Positions 10,108 through 21,820 of a stretch of DNA of 64,000 nucleotides are shown one piece after another. Made by a program: the position numbers and the translations under genes. The notes below the pieces were generated by a model. It was given only the letters and a program-made list of their open reading frames with translations, was not told the DNA's origin and ran no database searches. How positions within the stretch are numbered: position 1 is the stretch's first letter; every line of letters begins with the position of its first letter. The DNA lies in assembly GCA_001599595.1 (NCBI GenBank), contig BCHH01000004.1, positions 379,905 to 443,904 on the forward strand, given 5' to 3'. The stretch is from Beverwykella pulmonaria. Its lineage: Eukaryota > Ascomycota > Dothideomycetes > Pleosporales > Melanommataceae.

Positions 10108-13100
10108 GCTGCTAAACGGTGAATATTGTTGAAGCTGTTTGATCTTAGATTTTGCTACCTCGTCAGATTAAGAGCTCTATGTTCCCTAACGATCCCTAAC
10201 GATCTCGGATATTCGTGCCCGACCATTCTGACGACAGATGGCAAACGAAGCACGTTATGCTCTTATCACGCAACATCGACTTTCATGTGACCGCGATCTT
10301 TTCCAAATGAAGCTTCAAACTGCCCGCACATCGACCACACCTTGTAAATGTCCAGATTAATTCGGATTCGCTATTATGAACTGAGTATTAGACCTGCAGA
10401 GTTCAAACGATTAGTGTCAAGCTTGCAAACATCGACGGTATTTGTGCTACTCGACCGTAAATCAGGCATATCCTTGAGTTTTTGGAGTGAGTTTCTTTGT
10501 ATAGAGAGGATGATGGCTGGTAGGCGCAACATATATTCACTTATAGTAAGACTATTGTCGCTACATTGAATCCAGTATGAGAGAACTCACCTTCCTTTGC
10601 CATAACGTTGGATATGACATCGTTATTGATCTTGGGGTCTTTTTCGTCTTCATTATCTTCCTTATCATGAAAATACAAGCAAAAATTACCTATCAGAAGA
10701 GTGTGAGAAGTCTGGGATCTTCTTGCCTGCCAGCCGGGCGGTGCTGCTGGCAAGTAATTTTTTCTTCATCAACTTTTCCTTTTAACTAATTGGCTTAATT
10801 CTGATTTTGGCTAGGATTGACGTGTTCTGCCATTTTCTCATCATGGATGTGGATTAATGAGACAGTCTTCTCGTGGGTCATGTGCTACACCAGCATTGCG
10901 ACTCCCATGTAGTTCAAATCATCATTGGTCATAGGAAAAAACAAGTTACACTAACTGCTCTCTTGCTCAAAAGAAAGAAATCATCACCAGACAAAACTCG
11001 CCGAAATTCAGATGGAAAGGAATCCGCTAAGATCGTGGCGACTATCTTGGATAACAACTTGTCTGTTTATTCCTTCTACACAGAGACTCTAGCGTATTTG
11101 AACCATTAGTACAAAACCACTTGGAATTCCCGATTGGCATTCGGCAACGAAGACGATAGAGAGAAAAGAACAGTGGCGAGGCCTTGGTTGCTAAGATTGA
11201 AATTGGAGATTTTGAAGCGATCTTAGATATGGCATATTGAATGCGTGATATAACACACGCTCACTAAGATCACATCCAGAAGCATGAGAGGGAGCTTTAA
11301 TTAGCTAATACGGAACAAAGTGATCACTGTATCTCTTTTCGATATTAATTGCGAAGCCCATAAATCATTCAGATGCCCGTATACTCTCAAAAGACCATGC
11401 AAAGTACTTATCCTGGCACTGACACTGCTTCACAGTGTGACGCTTTTCCGTGACGGGATTCTTAGTACCCCTGTATATACCAATTTGTGGACACTCATCG
11501 TAGCACTTTCGTCCTAAGAGCGAGGAGCTAACAGCAATTGCGTTCGCATGTCAACAGTGGAGATCCGCTTCACAAGAATTCAGATCCGATGAAGGTGTAC
11601 GGGTCATGGGGAGATAGATCCTGAAAGACTTTATTGGATTACTCCAGAGTATTAACTGTGTATTAAATGACGAGGTGCACAGGTTGACTGCGTCGAAAGG
11701 ATGCAAAGGTATGTCTCCGTCGAAAATCTTCGTAAGTTTGAAGACCGTTGTATCTCGTGAATATTCTCTAGATTCTTTTGCTTAACTTTTAGTGGGAAGA
11801 AAAGTAACTGTGAAGACATTCGTTCTGCTCAAAATTCCTTAAAAACACTAAATCCACTATATTGGGTGATGAGCATGGGGTTTACTACACTTAAGACATG
11901 GTAGCAGCGAGAAGGCTCTTCAAGAATGTACTCTCTGCCTACGACATAGGCGCTGCATTTAGTCCACGCGAGAAGAACATCTAGTATGATTACTAGAAAT
12001 GACTACAATCCTCTACTCGTCCGAGGCTGCAGGGAAGTTCCCTCGTCGGTAATATCATCTTTCTCGGGCAATAGGTTGATTGGACGACTCTACAGAAACC
12101 CACCCTCTCAATTGATGGGTTAAGAGCAACAGGTAAGAAAACTAAAATAGCTCAGACATGATTCGCTTTCAGAAATAAGGAAGAAATATACATCAATTTC
12201 CACGTGACGCTTATGTATAGGGCGGGCATCATTTAATACAAACTAGAGACCGAATGAAAAGTCGCAGCACTATCTATTGCTTGAAGGGGTTAGGATGTTA
12301 GGGTTAAATCTTGATAGACCGTATGCAACCGGGATGTAAAGATCGCATTGCGATACGATACCTGAGACATGGGTTCGAGCTTATCAATCCCTGATACGAG
12401 TATATAATCTCAAAAGCATCTTCGTAGTGACAGAGACTTCACTCATACCATGCATGGTACTGGGCTGGTTGTGTTCCACCACTTGTAGTGACAGGTTACA
12501 CAACGCGCTACCCTGCCTCTTTGGTATGCTGTGCCACGTAGTCATTTTCTAGCCCATTCGAAGACTATTGAGGAATCCGCGAATTTATTAGGAGCCATAC
12601 CCCATTTTTTGTCGGCTCGGTCCTTCATACGGCCAACTGCTTACAATCTTAGCCGCAACTTATTCCAAGTTCGTCATACGTTTATTTCCCACTGCTCAGC
12701 GACAACCCCAATCTCTCCTGTGTATAGTCTCGAGATATTGGACACTCGACTGTATCTACACGAGGTACCAAAGAGGACATACGTGACGTTGTCTTGAGTC
12801 TGGGATCATCAGTGAATATTTTTCATATCCTTGGGACTTGAACGTACTTGGATACTGACTGTTGCTACTCGTCTAGGTAAGAGCGTAACAATTCACGGTG
12901 CGCGAGGAATATCGCAAGTATTGTCCACTATGGAAAGGATATACGCCCAGGACTTGTGTTGTTTTTCGAGGAGCAGAGATGCACGACCGCGCCATGCAAG
13001 GCCCCGACCCTATCTCCGCTGGATGGCGTGCTCGACCCACTATGTTTTTAAGAGGGTTCACCCTAAATTTGACGTCGAGAAACAAAATATCATACTAGAA

Positions 13101-14643
13101 CGACGAAGGATAGGTCGTGAAAAGACCGAAGGATGAAGATTTAGGAAGCTGGGCATACCGAACACGAAAATTCGCGCAACACAGGTATACAAGGCGCTCC
13201 AGCGTGGGCTCGCTTCTGCTGATCGATGTCAAAGGCCTAGCCAGTGCCCAATGAACAGCCAGTGCCCTGCGTGTGTACACCACACTCCACTGACGGCGCA
13301 TACAAGCTCATATCGGCCTGCGTCTCGCTACAGGTCACAGGAAAGCGCAAGACGCTGGATTGCTTTTGAACCGGAAGACGCACTGAGCGCATCCTCCCAG
13401 CCACGAGCCTTCAGTGCTACTCATTACTGCTCCTCATTGTCCGAAACCTGGGGGACATTAAATGTGCTCTGTGTACTCCGGTGGTTCCATGTTGCTCTGT
13501 GCCACTTTGGCGATCATATCCTCACGCACCTCTTGCTACTTTTGGAGGTTGTATGTCTCCTCGCAGACTGGCTTGGTATGGCTGATCCAAAGTTACGGGC
13601 CTTTCGAACCAAGTTCACAATATTGGTCTTTGTGCCTCTGCACTCGCTAGGTCTGTATATACAGAGCTCCGCCTTAAGAGACAGGCAGTGCAACCCGTGG
13701 AAAGGTTCAAGACCAGAACTGACTGTTCTACGAACTCAGCCTTGCGACCACAGTTAATTCTTGTGCTCTCCATTGTTGTTGGATTATCTACGTAGGTGTG
13801 AGCTCCCTACAAGTAGCTGCTGATGCAGAGCGCTCTCATTCTCTTTTCATAGCACCCATCAGCCTCAGTATCTAACATAATCCAACGGGAGACGAGATTG
13901 CTGAGGATGGTGTATGAGAATTGCTTCTTTCCGCGTCCAAGTGAACCGTGGAGCATTTCATGGCGCGGAAAGAGTGCGTGCAACTGTGCTGGTGTGCTGC
14001 TGTACGTAGCTACGCATGCTTAAGTAGCAGTGGCCCGGCCCTCAAAACCACGTCTTCCCCCGCACAACTCTCACCGCATTTTCTAAGCCACCCAACGGTC
14101 ACCCTCCAAACGCAAAGAAGCCGTCAATTGTCTATTTCACGCGCTGTGCAGGGTCGCACAGTTCTCAGATTCGAGCTTCCTGGTCGCAGCGCCACCCTCC
14201 ATCTACTTTCGCGTCTCCCTAAATCTATATCTCGCCCCGCGCAACTACTCTCGCACCTTTGCCGTCAACACTACTGCGTCCACAGCGGAGGCGTCGTCGA
14301 AACACCCAAGTATCAGGGGAATTCGAGTCTCAGGAGCAGTCGACTGCATCAGTAGCCTCCAGCCCAGCATCTTAGCAGCCAGGAGCATCTATCCTCCGAG
14401 CGAACGAGCTCTCAGCTCGGTCAAGGGGGAGCTAGCGCCAGACCATTAGTAAAGTGCGCTCCTTCTGCGATAGCTACGACTCACGACAGCACCAGCCACT
14501 GACGCTGGTACTGGCAACAGACCATTGGGCAACCCAAAAAACATACCTAGATTGAAGAGTAATTCCAAAGATCCAGCTCCCTAACCTTCTTCGTCCTCCC
14601 AGCCTTCCTCCACCGCCCCGACCAGCCCAGGAATCCGGAGGAG
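10108..14643. other. Gene-poor stretch, no supported gene
   Basis: In 4.5 kb there are several open frames of 65-170 codons, but none shows a known motif or joins sensibly to another exon. The frames at 13251-13757 and 13948-14355 are Ser/Arg/Leu-rich and look like chance. The last 400 bases are pyrimidine-rich on the + strand, as fungal promoters often are, and probably belong to the gene at 14644. Confidence 0.4.
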
Positions 14644-15807
14644 ATGGCGGCGGAGGCGTCTAAAGCTTCTCTCGTGGCAGATTCAAACATCGAATATGTC
14701 CGTAACTGGGATGGTAAGCATAATTTCTGCAACACCGTCATTGATCATCTAGCCTGCCGCTTGGGCGATTTCAATCACTCTGACTGATGCAATACAGATA
14801 CACAAGCAGACCCAAGCTCACACGAAGCAATCGAGGACAGAGTATCTGTTCTTCCTCCTCACGTACTCGAAAGCATCACGAAGGCGCATGAGGAATTTGT
14901 CAGCGATGTTGCCTCTCCCTCTCCTCAACCCCGATGGAAGCGAAGGATGAAACGATATACTAGGCTGCTTTGGCATCCCCTGTGGCTGCGCGACTTCATC
15001 CAGAGCAGTTACGAGGAAACTTTCCGGCGTTACATTGCCCTAGAAGTCACTGATGCAAGAGGAAATCTCACGCTTCTCCATGGAGTTGCCATGATCGACT
15101 ACTGGTCCCCTTGTAATATGATCAGCCGCGATTTAGGGAACCGCATATGTAATAATCTCGAATCGGCCACCCCGTACGCGCTTGTCAACACTCTGGAAGG
15201 AGCGGCCAATGCTGTCATGAAGGTGATGGCAAGATGGCATTGCGTGAATGATCTGAAGATTGAGAATCCGCTGCTAAGGTTTGACGACACTATGGACCTT
15301 TCTGAATTTCATGTCATGGAACGTGGAAACCGCTTCGATGTGATCATCGGCCGCCCAGACATCGTCAAGTTTGATATTCTGAACATAGGCAAACGACTCC
15401 CTTTGGCTGCACCTAATAACTTTCGGAGCCTGCCCCACTTAGTTGATGGTACGTAAGAAACAGTCACGTCGCATTCATAAACTGACTATGAAGAACAGGT
15501 CGTACCGTGAAAGACGATGAAGCAGCAGCTCTTTGGGAGCAGCAGATTGAATTGGCCCAAATGAGACGAGATGCTGAGTACAAGGTAATTCCACGGTTTG
15601 TCTCACTGCCCCCGCTGACACCCTCGCGAACAGAAAAATCGGGATGAATACGCTCGCAGCCAGGCTCACCGATATGCCCTCGCTTTTGCCAATGATTACG
15701 CCGATCGTTACGGCATAGAGTATCATAAACAAGCATACCACCAGCAATATGCTCATCATTTCGAAGCAGCCAGAGCAGAATACAGTCGACATTATCCGCG
15801 AACTTGA
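14644..15807 (+). CDS. Degenerate retropepsin-like fungal protein
   Basis: Four exons: 14644-14713, 14798-15448, 15499-15584, 15634-15807, giving 326 aa with every join in phase. About residues 90-210 follow the layout of a retropepsin-like domain: YIALEVTDARG, then GVAMIDYWSPCNMISRDLG where aspartic proteases have hydrophobic-hydrophobic-D-[ST]-G-x-x-x-N-x-[IV]-S, and later FHVMERGNRFDVIIGRPDI matching the closing ILG strand. The aspartate is kept, but the following Thr/Ser-Gly is Tyr-Trp, so protease activity is doubtful. The C-terminal 90 residues are charged and helical, rich in Glu, Arg, Tyr and His (QAYHQQYAHHFEAARAEYSR). A second relative lies at about 19289-19778, with a DUF6594 gene between. 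Function is unknown. The start is the first ATG giving an in-phase first exon; an upstream exon cannot be excluded. Confidence 0.7.
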
Positions 15808-17199
15808 GAAGTCAATGATTTGTACGTATCTCCTCAGCATCTGTGACGATGCTGTTCTTCTCTTTCAAGGTACACCGATTCGACCGAAGTTTCATCATCG
15901 AGCCCTCCTCCGACCTATTGGCGCTCAGCTATCTATTATCACCTCACCGCCCTCACCCATTCCACTGCATATCAACATACGCTTCAAGTCGCACTAAACC
16001 ACATTTCATTACTTTATGGATTCCTCTCGCATTCGATCGCATATACATTCTCGAGCTCACCGTCCGTTGTCTTCTCGTACTTAATTCCATACCATCTCAC
16101 AGGCCCCTTCACGAACACCGAACTACGATTGTCCATGAGATCATGTTGGCAGCACCTGAAACGAAAACGTTGACAGATCGCCCGGTAACTTATATATCCA
16201 TTTGAATCCACGGCAAATATTGTCCCCAGTATATGACACGACATAACTTAGAAAGGGTCTCGGGAGGTACGGTCGGCGATATCGGTTCATCATTGGATTT
16301 TCGTATCGGTGATTCGGAGTGTTCTCGCGCTTTAGACAAGATGTTACTTTGTGATATGCGACCTTACTGATAGTAGAACATCGTGGCTCATCATCGATCT
16401 CGCCCAATTCGACCCTTCACTTTGAGGATGGTCTACTCTATGGTCTCTCAAACCGGGTTTACGGAATCTCTTCCTTTATTTTCTTTCTTCTCCGTCTTAG
16501 AGCGTGTTTAGACCACTCACATGGTTATTTCTGGGTCTCCTTGGAGATGGACAAATATGTTCTCGGGAGGTATAGGACGGATTTGATACCCAGGCATAAG
16601 TGGATCTGGCATTGTTCGGGGCATCGGTCAGCTCTGAGAGCAGAGTTGGCTACCATGTCCTTAGCAGGGATGTGTTTATCTTAACATGTAAATAATTTAA
16701 ACAGTAAATATTGTTCCCTAGTGAAATGTTGTAGAGCGTGAGACAATTGAGGTTAGAAGGCTGTGAGCTATGAATGTCTTGCGCGGCCTGGGATGCATTG
16801 GCTTATCAAGCCGTGGCAGTCGTCCACCTGCTAGCGGCAATTTATTCCTGAGTAGACGAGTAACAAGATTACAACGTGCACGTGTAAGAGTAATTTTATC
16901 ATGTTGCGCCACAGGTGGGATAATTTCTTATCTTAGGGAGATTTGCTTCTTTGAGCACATTTTGTGAAGGAAAGATGTCGTAATCTTGTTACACATTTAT
17001 CTTTGAGTGTTCCTCTTGCCGTTATTGTGCGCGCAAAAAGAATTTCAGATTCCTTCTCTTGCACTCACAAGCAGATTGCCAAACCCGGCGCACAAGTAGC
17101 AAGCCTTGACGAAATCTTCTTCGTTTTCTCCTCAACCTTTAAAACACCACTATGTCTGAAAGATGGTACTCTCATTCGAGCGTACAAAGTAACTGCATT
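15808..17199. other. Intergenic, no gene seen
   Basis: It lies between two convergent gene ends. Short frames on both strands lack motifs, and no repeat or RNA gene is recognised. Confidence 0.45.
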
Positions 17200-18186
17200 C
17201 TAGTTTGTTCCACATTTATCTGCGCTTACAAATACCACTTGAACTGCTGCAAAACTAGATGATTCTTAGCCTTGACTAGAGATAGTCGGAGTTCAGACTC
17301 ACGCTGCTGTAACTGCGAAGACCTCTGCACGTTTCGCGTTTGTAAATAGACTCAGACAGACAGAGATCAACACGTTAAAAGCTCCTATGACACCAAGCCT
17401 CGCAGGCATTGAGTGGACCACATACAGGATGACGATAGAGGCGATAGGAATCAGAGAAGCCAGAATACTTGTTATCCAATAAGTAATTTTCAGAACCTTG
17501 ACATCCTCGTAGCCAATAACGCCATGTACTCTGGATGGCTTAATGAAACGGGCACAACCGCATCGGAAAAGGTTAGTAATTGCCTTCTCGACCACCCAGC
17601 CTGAGAATGGATCCTCCTTTTGTCGAGGACACAAAGTGATAAGATCTGGGCTGTGGTTCTTTCGCTCTGAGACTGATCCCCATACAGTGGCATCAGGGCC
17701 CTTTAACGGCAGACCCATCGTCTCCTTACTGTGAAGGAAGTTTTGCACGTATGTGAGATCCCATTGGTCTGGCTCGGGATACGCAAGAATCTGAGATTGT
17801 TGAATGATTGCTTCATCTGCATTCGTCCTGAGTATTTCTGGTCTCTCATTCTAGTGCAAGCAAGGCATACTATACAGTCTCAAGGTATCTCTGATTCTGT
17901 AAACCAGATTTAGCTGTCGCACATCACCGTCATCTTGCGACGTGCTCAGCTGATACCAACTCAGTGCATATTTTGATTTCCTTGGATGGCCGCTGAGGCT
18001 ATCTGCTAATTGCTGCTCTCGCAATTCTCTTTCCAGCAACACGAGCTCTGCTTGAAAGTAGAGGAGATTCTCAGCGTTGAGAGCACCAAACCGGCGGAAA
18101 ATTGCTGTTTCTGGTCGAAGTTCGATCTGTCCTGCAAATTTGGGATACCCCTTCACTTTATCTGCAAGGGGGTCGTTTGATGGCAT
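17200..18186 (-). CDS. DUF6594 family membrane protein
   Basis: Three exons: 18186-17871, 17816-17303, 17254-17200, giving 294 aa. The N-terminal half carries the family signature GYPKFAGQIELRPETAIFRR then FGALNAENLLYFQAELVLLE, followed by an acidic helical region and, across the first intron, LYNEAIIQQSQILAYPEP, which fixes the acceptor used. The C-terminal third has three hydrophobic segments: ITYWITSILASLIPIASIVI, RLGVIGAFNVLISVCLSLFT and, across the second intron, EVFAVTAAFAAVQVVFVSA. These end the family's typical soluble-plus-three-helix layout. DUF6594 proteins are abundant in filamentous fungi and of unknown function; many lie near HET-type genes, as here (about 2 kb from the HET relic). 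The gene is intact. Confidence 0.85.
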
Positions 18187-19288
18187 TGTTGTTTCGGTTC
18201 GTGAAGAGCGTTGTCGCTGAAAGACTCACACTCGAGGTGGTCGAAGACACCATTTTAATGGTAACAAGGCTTCGAGGGACCTCTCTGCTCAGCTGTGCCT
18301 CCAGAGAGCTTTCCGGTGTAGAAATTTTGAAGAGGTGTCTATCTATTGGTGTGCAGTAGATGTATGTGTCTGTGGGCTTGCATCAGGCTGCGTTTAAAGG
18401 TCCAATATGAGGTGTCCCAAGAGAGACCTGAGCTGACAGATAGCGATGTGAATGCCCTGCTGTCTGCGAAACTTGCCTCATCGTACGCCCCACATTGAAG
18501 CTCAAATCTGTCGTGAATTGTCCCGATTATACGGTATGGAGCGAGGAGTAGCTATGCAATGATTTATGGTACTATACAACGAGACCTTTCTCATGTAAAA
18601 TACTGGAGACGCAAGCAGCTGTGAGAACACTGCTCAAGGCAAAAAAGCGCTGCAGGATCCCAGCATGGTGTACAGGAAAAGTAATGTGGCTCTTGCAGCT
18701 TAATAAAATTTGGGAAAGGATCAATAAGGGGCTAAATATGTCGCTGGCGCCTTCGATCTGTGCAGAACGCGCGTGGGAGTTTCCCACGTCAATTGTTGTT
18801 CACCGAAACGCAATAAGCAAATACGGCGTCGGCATGAGGATAGGCGATTCGAGCGTCCGACATGACGGCTCGAATAGTGCCCAATCATAACACTTCTGGG
18901 TCTGCCTCCAAACTTTGGGGCAGACTTGCTGAGATCCTAATCTCACGTTAAATTTCCTTGGAGCTTCCCAACGCCAGACGACTCCTCTTTATAAAATAGG
19001 CAGTGTGAGCATTGTGATATGTAACAGACATGGTCCTTTGGGACATGCCAAATATAGACTAGCAAGTGCATGCATCCTTGATACGCTGGGGCGGATGTCA
19101 TTCTTTGTGGTCCGGTCCTGTGGCTAAGCCTAAGCCCGCTTACCATTTATTGCATGGCGCGTAGCGGTGACCCCAAAGAGACCTTTCGGCCACCAGGCTG
19201 ATTGAGACGTGCGGGACCCCTCTATATTCACAGTCGACAACTCTTGCGACGGCACCGTAATGCGCAGTACTGTCCATAGTTCTCACGC
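18187..19288. other. Intergenic, no gene seen
   Basis: No frame here is convincing. It probably contains the promoters of the two divergent genes at 18186 (minus) and 19289 (plus). Confidence 0.4.
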
Positions 19289-19778
19289 ATGATGTCTTCT
19301 TGCATTCCCCTAAATTTCTTCCGGTCTAAAAAGAAGGTTGTTCCCATTGCTCACTTGGTCTTCGATGTGTTGGTGGAGCCCACTGCTGATTTCTCACTAG
19401 AACCGCAAACACCGGTATCGACATTCAACTACAATAGAAATCAAAGCCACCACCGATGACGATACAGATATCTGGCGAGCAGCTGCACTTTCTTTCGACG
19501 AAGAGACGGACGAAAATGTCGTTTCAAGACGACTTGTTACCGAAATACTCAATAAACAGATCCATCCTATCGAGAAGGAGATGCGTTCAGCCTTTCGGAC
19601 AACGAAAGACGTGGATGGATATACGGAATTAGTATGGTGTATGGCAAAAGGGTCGCGAGGGATATATACGGCGCTATTCTACGTTTCGACCGAATATAGC
19701 CCAAGATACGATGTGATTTTAGGGAAGGAGGGCATCAAACACTTGGACGACCAAAAGACGCCGAGGATGGCGCGTTGA
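19289..19778 (+). CDS. Second retropepsin-like protein, 5' structure uncertain
   Basis: The frame 19401-19778 is open and ends in TGA. It reads TTIEIKATTDDDTDIWRAAA, LSFDEETDENVVSRRLVTEI, then GSRGIYTALFYVSTEYSPRY and DVILGKEGIKHL. This is the outline of a fungal retropepsin-like domain, with D-E-E-T-D-E-N-V-V-S in place of D-T-G-x-x-x-N-x-I-S and the closing DVILG strand. The catalytic Thr-Gly is lost. An ATG at 19289 opens a different frame (MMSSCIPLNFFRSKKK). An intron ending at the AG at 19399-19400 would join the two, with possible but weak donors at 19337 or 19358. The gene may therefore be real with a poor first intron, or a decaying copy. It is shorter than the paralogue at 14644 and lacks its charged tail. 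Confidence 0.45.
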
Positions 19779-20069
19779 ATTCACATACAGCACGCTTGTG
19801 ACATACTCGAGAAATGGCAGTCTCAATTATACATTGGCAGGTTCCAGGGAGATTCTCGCCATTAATGTGGGTTCGATATACAACATTCTAGGAAACTTTC
19901 ACGCAATCAAAGTCATTTGTCGGCTACTCATTATAGCAATCTAATTTCTTAGTGATAAGGCAGCTTTTTTGACAGCAGTGCTACGGTTTATATCCACTAT
20001 CATTTCTGCGACCATACCAAAGGCCAGATGCGTTGCGAAAGCACGAGCGGAAAGTCCACTCTAAAGCCA

Positions 20070-20164
20070 TCACACCGGTTCAATACTCATGACCGCAACC
20101 TGAGCATTGACCTCAAGTATGTTGGCCTGATCAATGCATATGGCATCGATCCACATATTTCGTA
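20070..20164 (-). pseudogene. HET-domain gene, 3' fragment
   Basis: On the minus strand this reads IRNMWIDAICIDQANILEVN and AQVAVMS, the conserved middle of the HET (heterokaryon incompatibility) domain, then leaves the family pattern and stops at 20072-20070. The upstream half of the domain lies beyond the inserted element, at 21599-21820. The inverted repeat of the element happens to be open in the same frame, which makes a misleading 62-codon frame from 20258. The rest of the HET domain and any C-terminal region are missing. Confidence 0.75.
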
Positions 20165-20166
20165 TA

Positions 20167-20202
20167 CTGTGGTCTCCGGGGTAAGTTTTGTGAATCCGCC
20201 AC
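20167..20202 (+). repeat. Left terminal inverted repeat of the transposon
   Basis: The 36-base end starts CTGTGGTCTCCGGGGTAAG and ends in GAATCCGCCAC, directly after the TA at 20165-20166. It pairs with 21561-21596. Confidence 0.88.
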
Positions 20203-20357
20203 CTTAGTGCATGGATCGCACAGGTCATGGAAATAACCAGAATGTCTGAAAAATACACAAATTCGCCACTTTTGGCTTTAATAAGCGTTGTGAAGGGTTA
20301 TTCTGAACGCTAAATTTATTGTTGCATCTCTTACATTTCGTTACACGATACTTGAAA

Positions 20358-21409
20358 ATGCCAAAACGTCATCCTTTGGCAGCTATCTCAGGCAACTCTG
20401 ATCCTCGTACCTCTCAACTTACTTGCAATCAACAACTCTAAGTACAAACTCTTGCTAAATTTGCAGTATCCCTTAAAGATATCAAATTACCTATCAGCAA
20501 ACATGCTACGCTACTTCTGCGCCTTAAGTTACACCCAAGAAGCGCGCAGGGCGCCTACTAACATTTAGTGAGGAGGATCTTGATGAGGTTGAGGTCTTTG
20601 TTATTAGTTCACAGACAGGCAGGCTAATAAGCTACGCTCAGCTCCCCTTAGTGTTCTCTCATCTTAATGCAACAGAGGATAAGATTCAACTTGCTCTGCA
20701 GAGAAGAGGCTATCACTGCTAGGTTGCACGCTAAAAACCACCTCTCTTAGAGTGCAATTACCTTGAACGCCTTGCCTTTGCGCGAGCTCATCTTAATTAG
20801 AGCTGTAAGCTGTAGTGCCTTATCCTGTGGAACAATAAGAGCTAGGTACAGGGTGGTAGGCACTAGAAACAATGGGTTAGAAGGAAGATTAGGGAAGAGT
20901 TAAATCCTACCTGCGTGCTACAAAAACACAGCAAGAAGCAGGGCTAGATCTTCTAGGGCAGCTTCTATAGCTCTACAAAAAGTCCTAGCTTATTTTGGGA
21001 GAAGGATTGGGATACAATTACTAGAGAGAGCTATCAAGAACACACGCTACCTCTAGTTTAAGAGTACCTTATTATGGAGCACCTAGAGCTCAGCTTTATG
21101 CAGGATAATGCTCCTAGCTATAAAGATTACCCCACGCACAGGGATCTTGAACGCTTTGGCATTATTACAATTGACTAGCCAGCTCTGTCTCCCAACCTCA
21201 GTCTAATTGAGACTGTTTGGCGCAAGATAAAGGACTATGTTGAGGCTAAAGTAGGTGTTAACGCGAACCTTGGATACCCACAATTAAGAGCGCTTGTGAA
21301 GGAGGCTTGGGATGCTATGCCTCAGTCTCTCTTTGACAAGCTGATTAACAGCATGCCGGCTCGCATGAAGGCAGTAATTGACGCTGATGGCCTACATACA
21401 AAATACTGA
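20358..21409 (+). pseudogene. DD34E-type Tc1 transposase relic
   Basis: The relic starts near an ATG at 20358 (MPKRHPLAAISGNSDP). It ends with a readable C-terminal part in one frame: FMQDNAPSYKDYPTHRDLER, then a stop where IDWPA is expected, then LSPNLSLIETVWRKIKDYVE and VKEAWDAMPQSLFDKLINSM, ending in TGA at 21407-21409. The spacing between Asp of MQDNA and Glu of LIE is 34 residues, the DD34E pattern of Tc1-like transposases. Many stops and shifts occur earlier. Two stops near the end are simple transitions: CAA to TAA before EYLIMEHLE, and TGG to TAG in IDWPA. Both fit repeat-induced point mutation on either strand. The enzyme is certainly inactive. Confidence 0.85.
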
Positions 21410-21560
21410 GCAATACAACACCAGTTTTCGGCTTCATGATCGCCCAATTAGGCCAATTTAATATGAGAGGCAGAAGCCTGAATAATTCTGTACAGATTAC
21501 ATGCAGATTACTAACAAAACATACAGGCCACGCCGGTGGCAAGCCGCTCAGGCCATTAGG

Positions 21561-21596
21561 GTGGCGGATTCACAAAACTTACCCCGGAGACCACAA
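21561..21596 (-). repeat. Right terminal inverted repeat of the transposon
   Basis: The reverse complement matches the left repeat at 35 of 36 bases, differing only at the outermost base (T instead of C). It is followed by TA at 21597-21598. Confidence 0.88.
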
Positions 21597-21598
21597 TA

Positions 21599-21820
21599 CA
21601 GTGTGGCTGATGGAGCCAACGAAGAGCCGTTTAGGGCTATTGTTGGCCCATATAACTCGGGAGAGCCCCAGGCATAGGAGAGCGCGTCATATTTAGGAGG
21701 ATCATCCAATAGAAATTCAGAGGTAGTACATATCAATGGCGAGGAGAAGTGGCCAGGAAAGATGCGGATTAGGCGAAAACGACCAGGTTCTAGAGCTGTG
21801 AACGAGTACAATTCTGACAT
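21599..21820 (-). pseudogene. HET-domain gene, 5' fragment
   Basis: From the ATG at 21820 the minus strand encodes MSELYSFTALEPGRFRLIRI, then FPGHFSSPLICTTSEFLLDD and PPKYDALSYAWGSPELYGPT. This is the classic start of a HET-domain protein (LSYxWG box) of the kind that triggers non-self recognition death when hyphae fuse. The frame is intact up to ALNGSSLAPSATLY, where the transposon begins. The middle of the domain continues at 20164 on the far side of the element. About 10-20 residues expected between the two halves are absent, so a deletion preceded or accompanied the insertion. Confidence 0.8.

Larger units (their letters stand above)
20167..21596 (+). mobile_element. Tc1/mariner-type DNA transposon, decayed, inserted in a HET gene
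   Basis: A 1430-bp element is bounded by 36-bp inverted repeats (20167-20202 and 21561-21596) that match at 35 of 36 positions. TA dinucleotides flank both sides (20165-20166 and 21597-21598), as expected for the Tc1/mariner target duplication. Inside is a transposase relic on the + strand. The two ends remain nearly identical while the coding part is full of stops. It separates the two halves of a HET-domain gene. Confidence 0.88.

Noticed and set aside
12290..12310. TTAGGG-like bases suggesting a telomere relic
   Set aside because: A single TTAGGG with no tandem copies; expected by chance.
12365..12390. GGTTCGAG similar to a tRNA B box
   Set aside because: The rest of the B box and a matching A box and acceptor stem are missing; no tRNA can be folded.
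13251..13757. 168-codon frame in the gene-poor stretch
   Set aside because: No motif, no splice partners, and mixed residue make-up as in random frames.
20070..20258. 62-codon frame taken as one protein
   Set aside because: Its first half is the transposon end (TIR and inner sequence) read by chance; only the second half is HET sequence.
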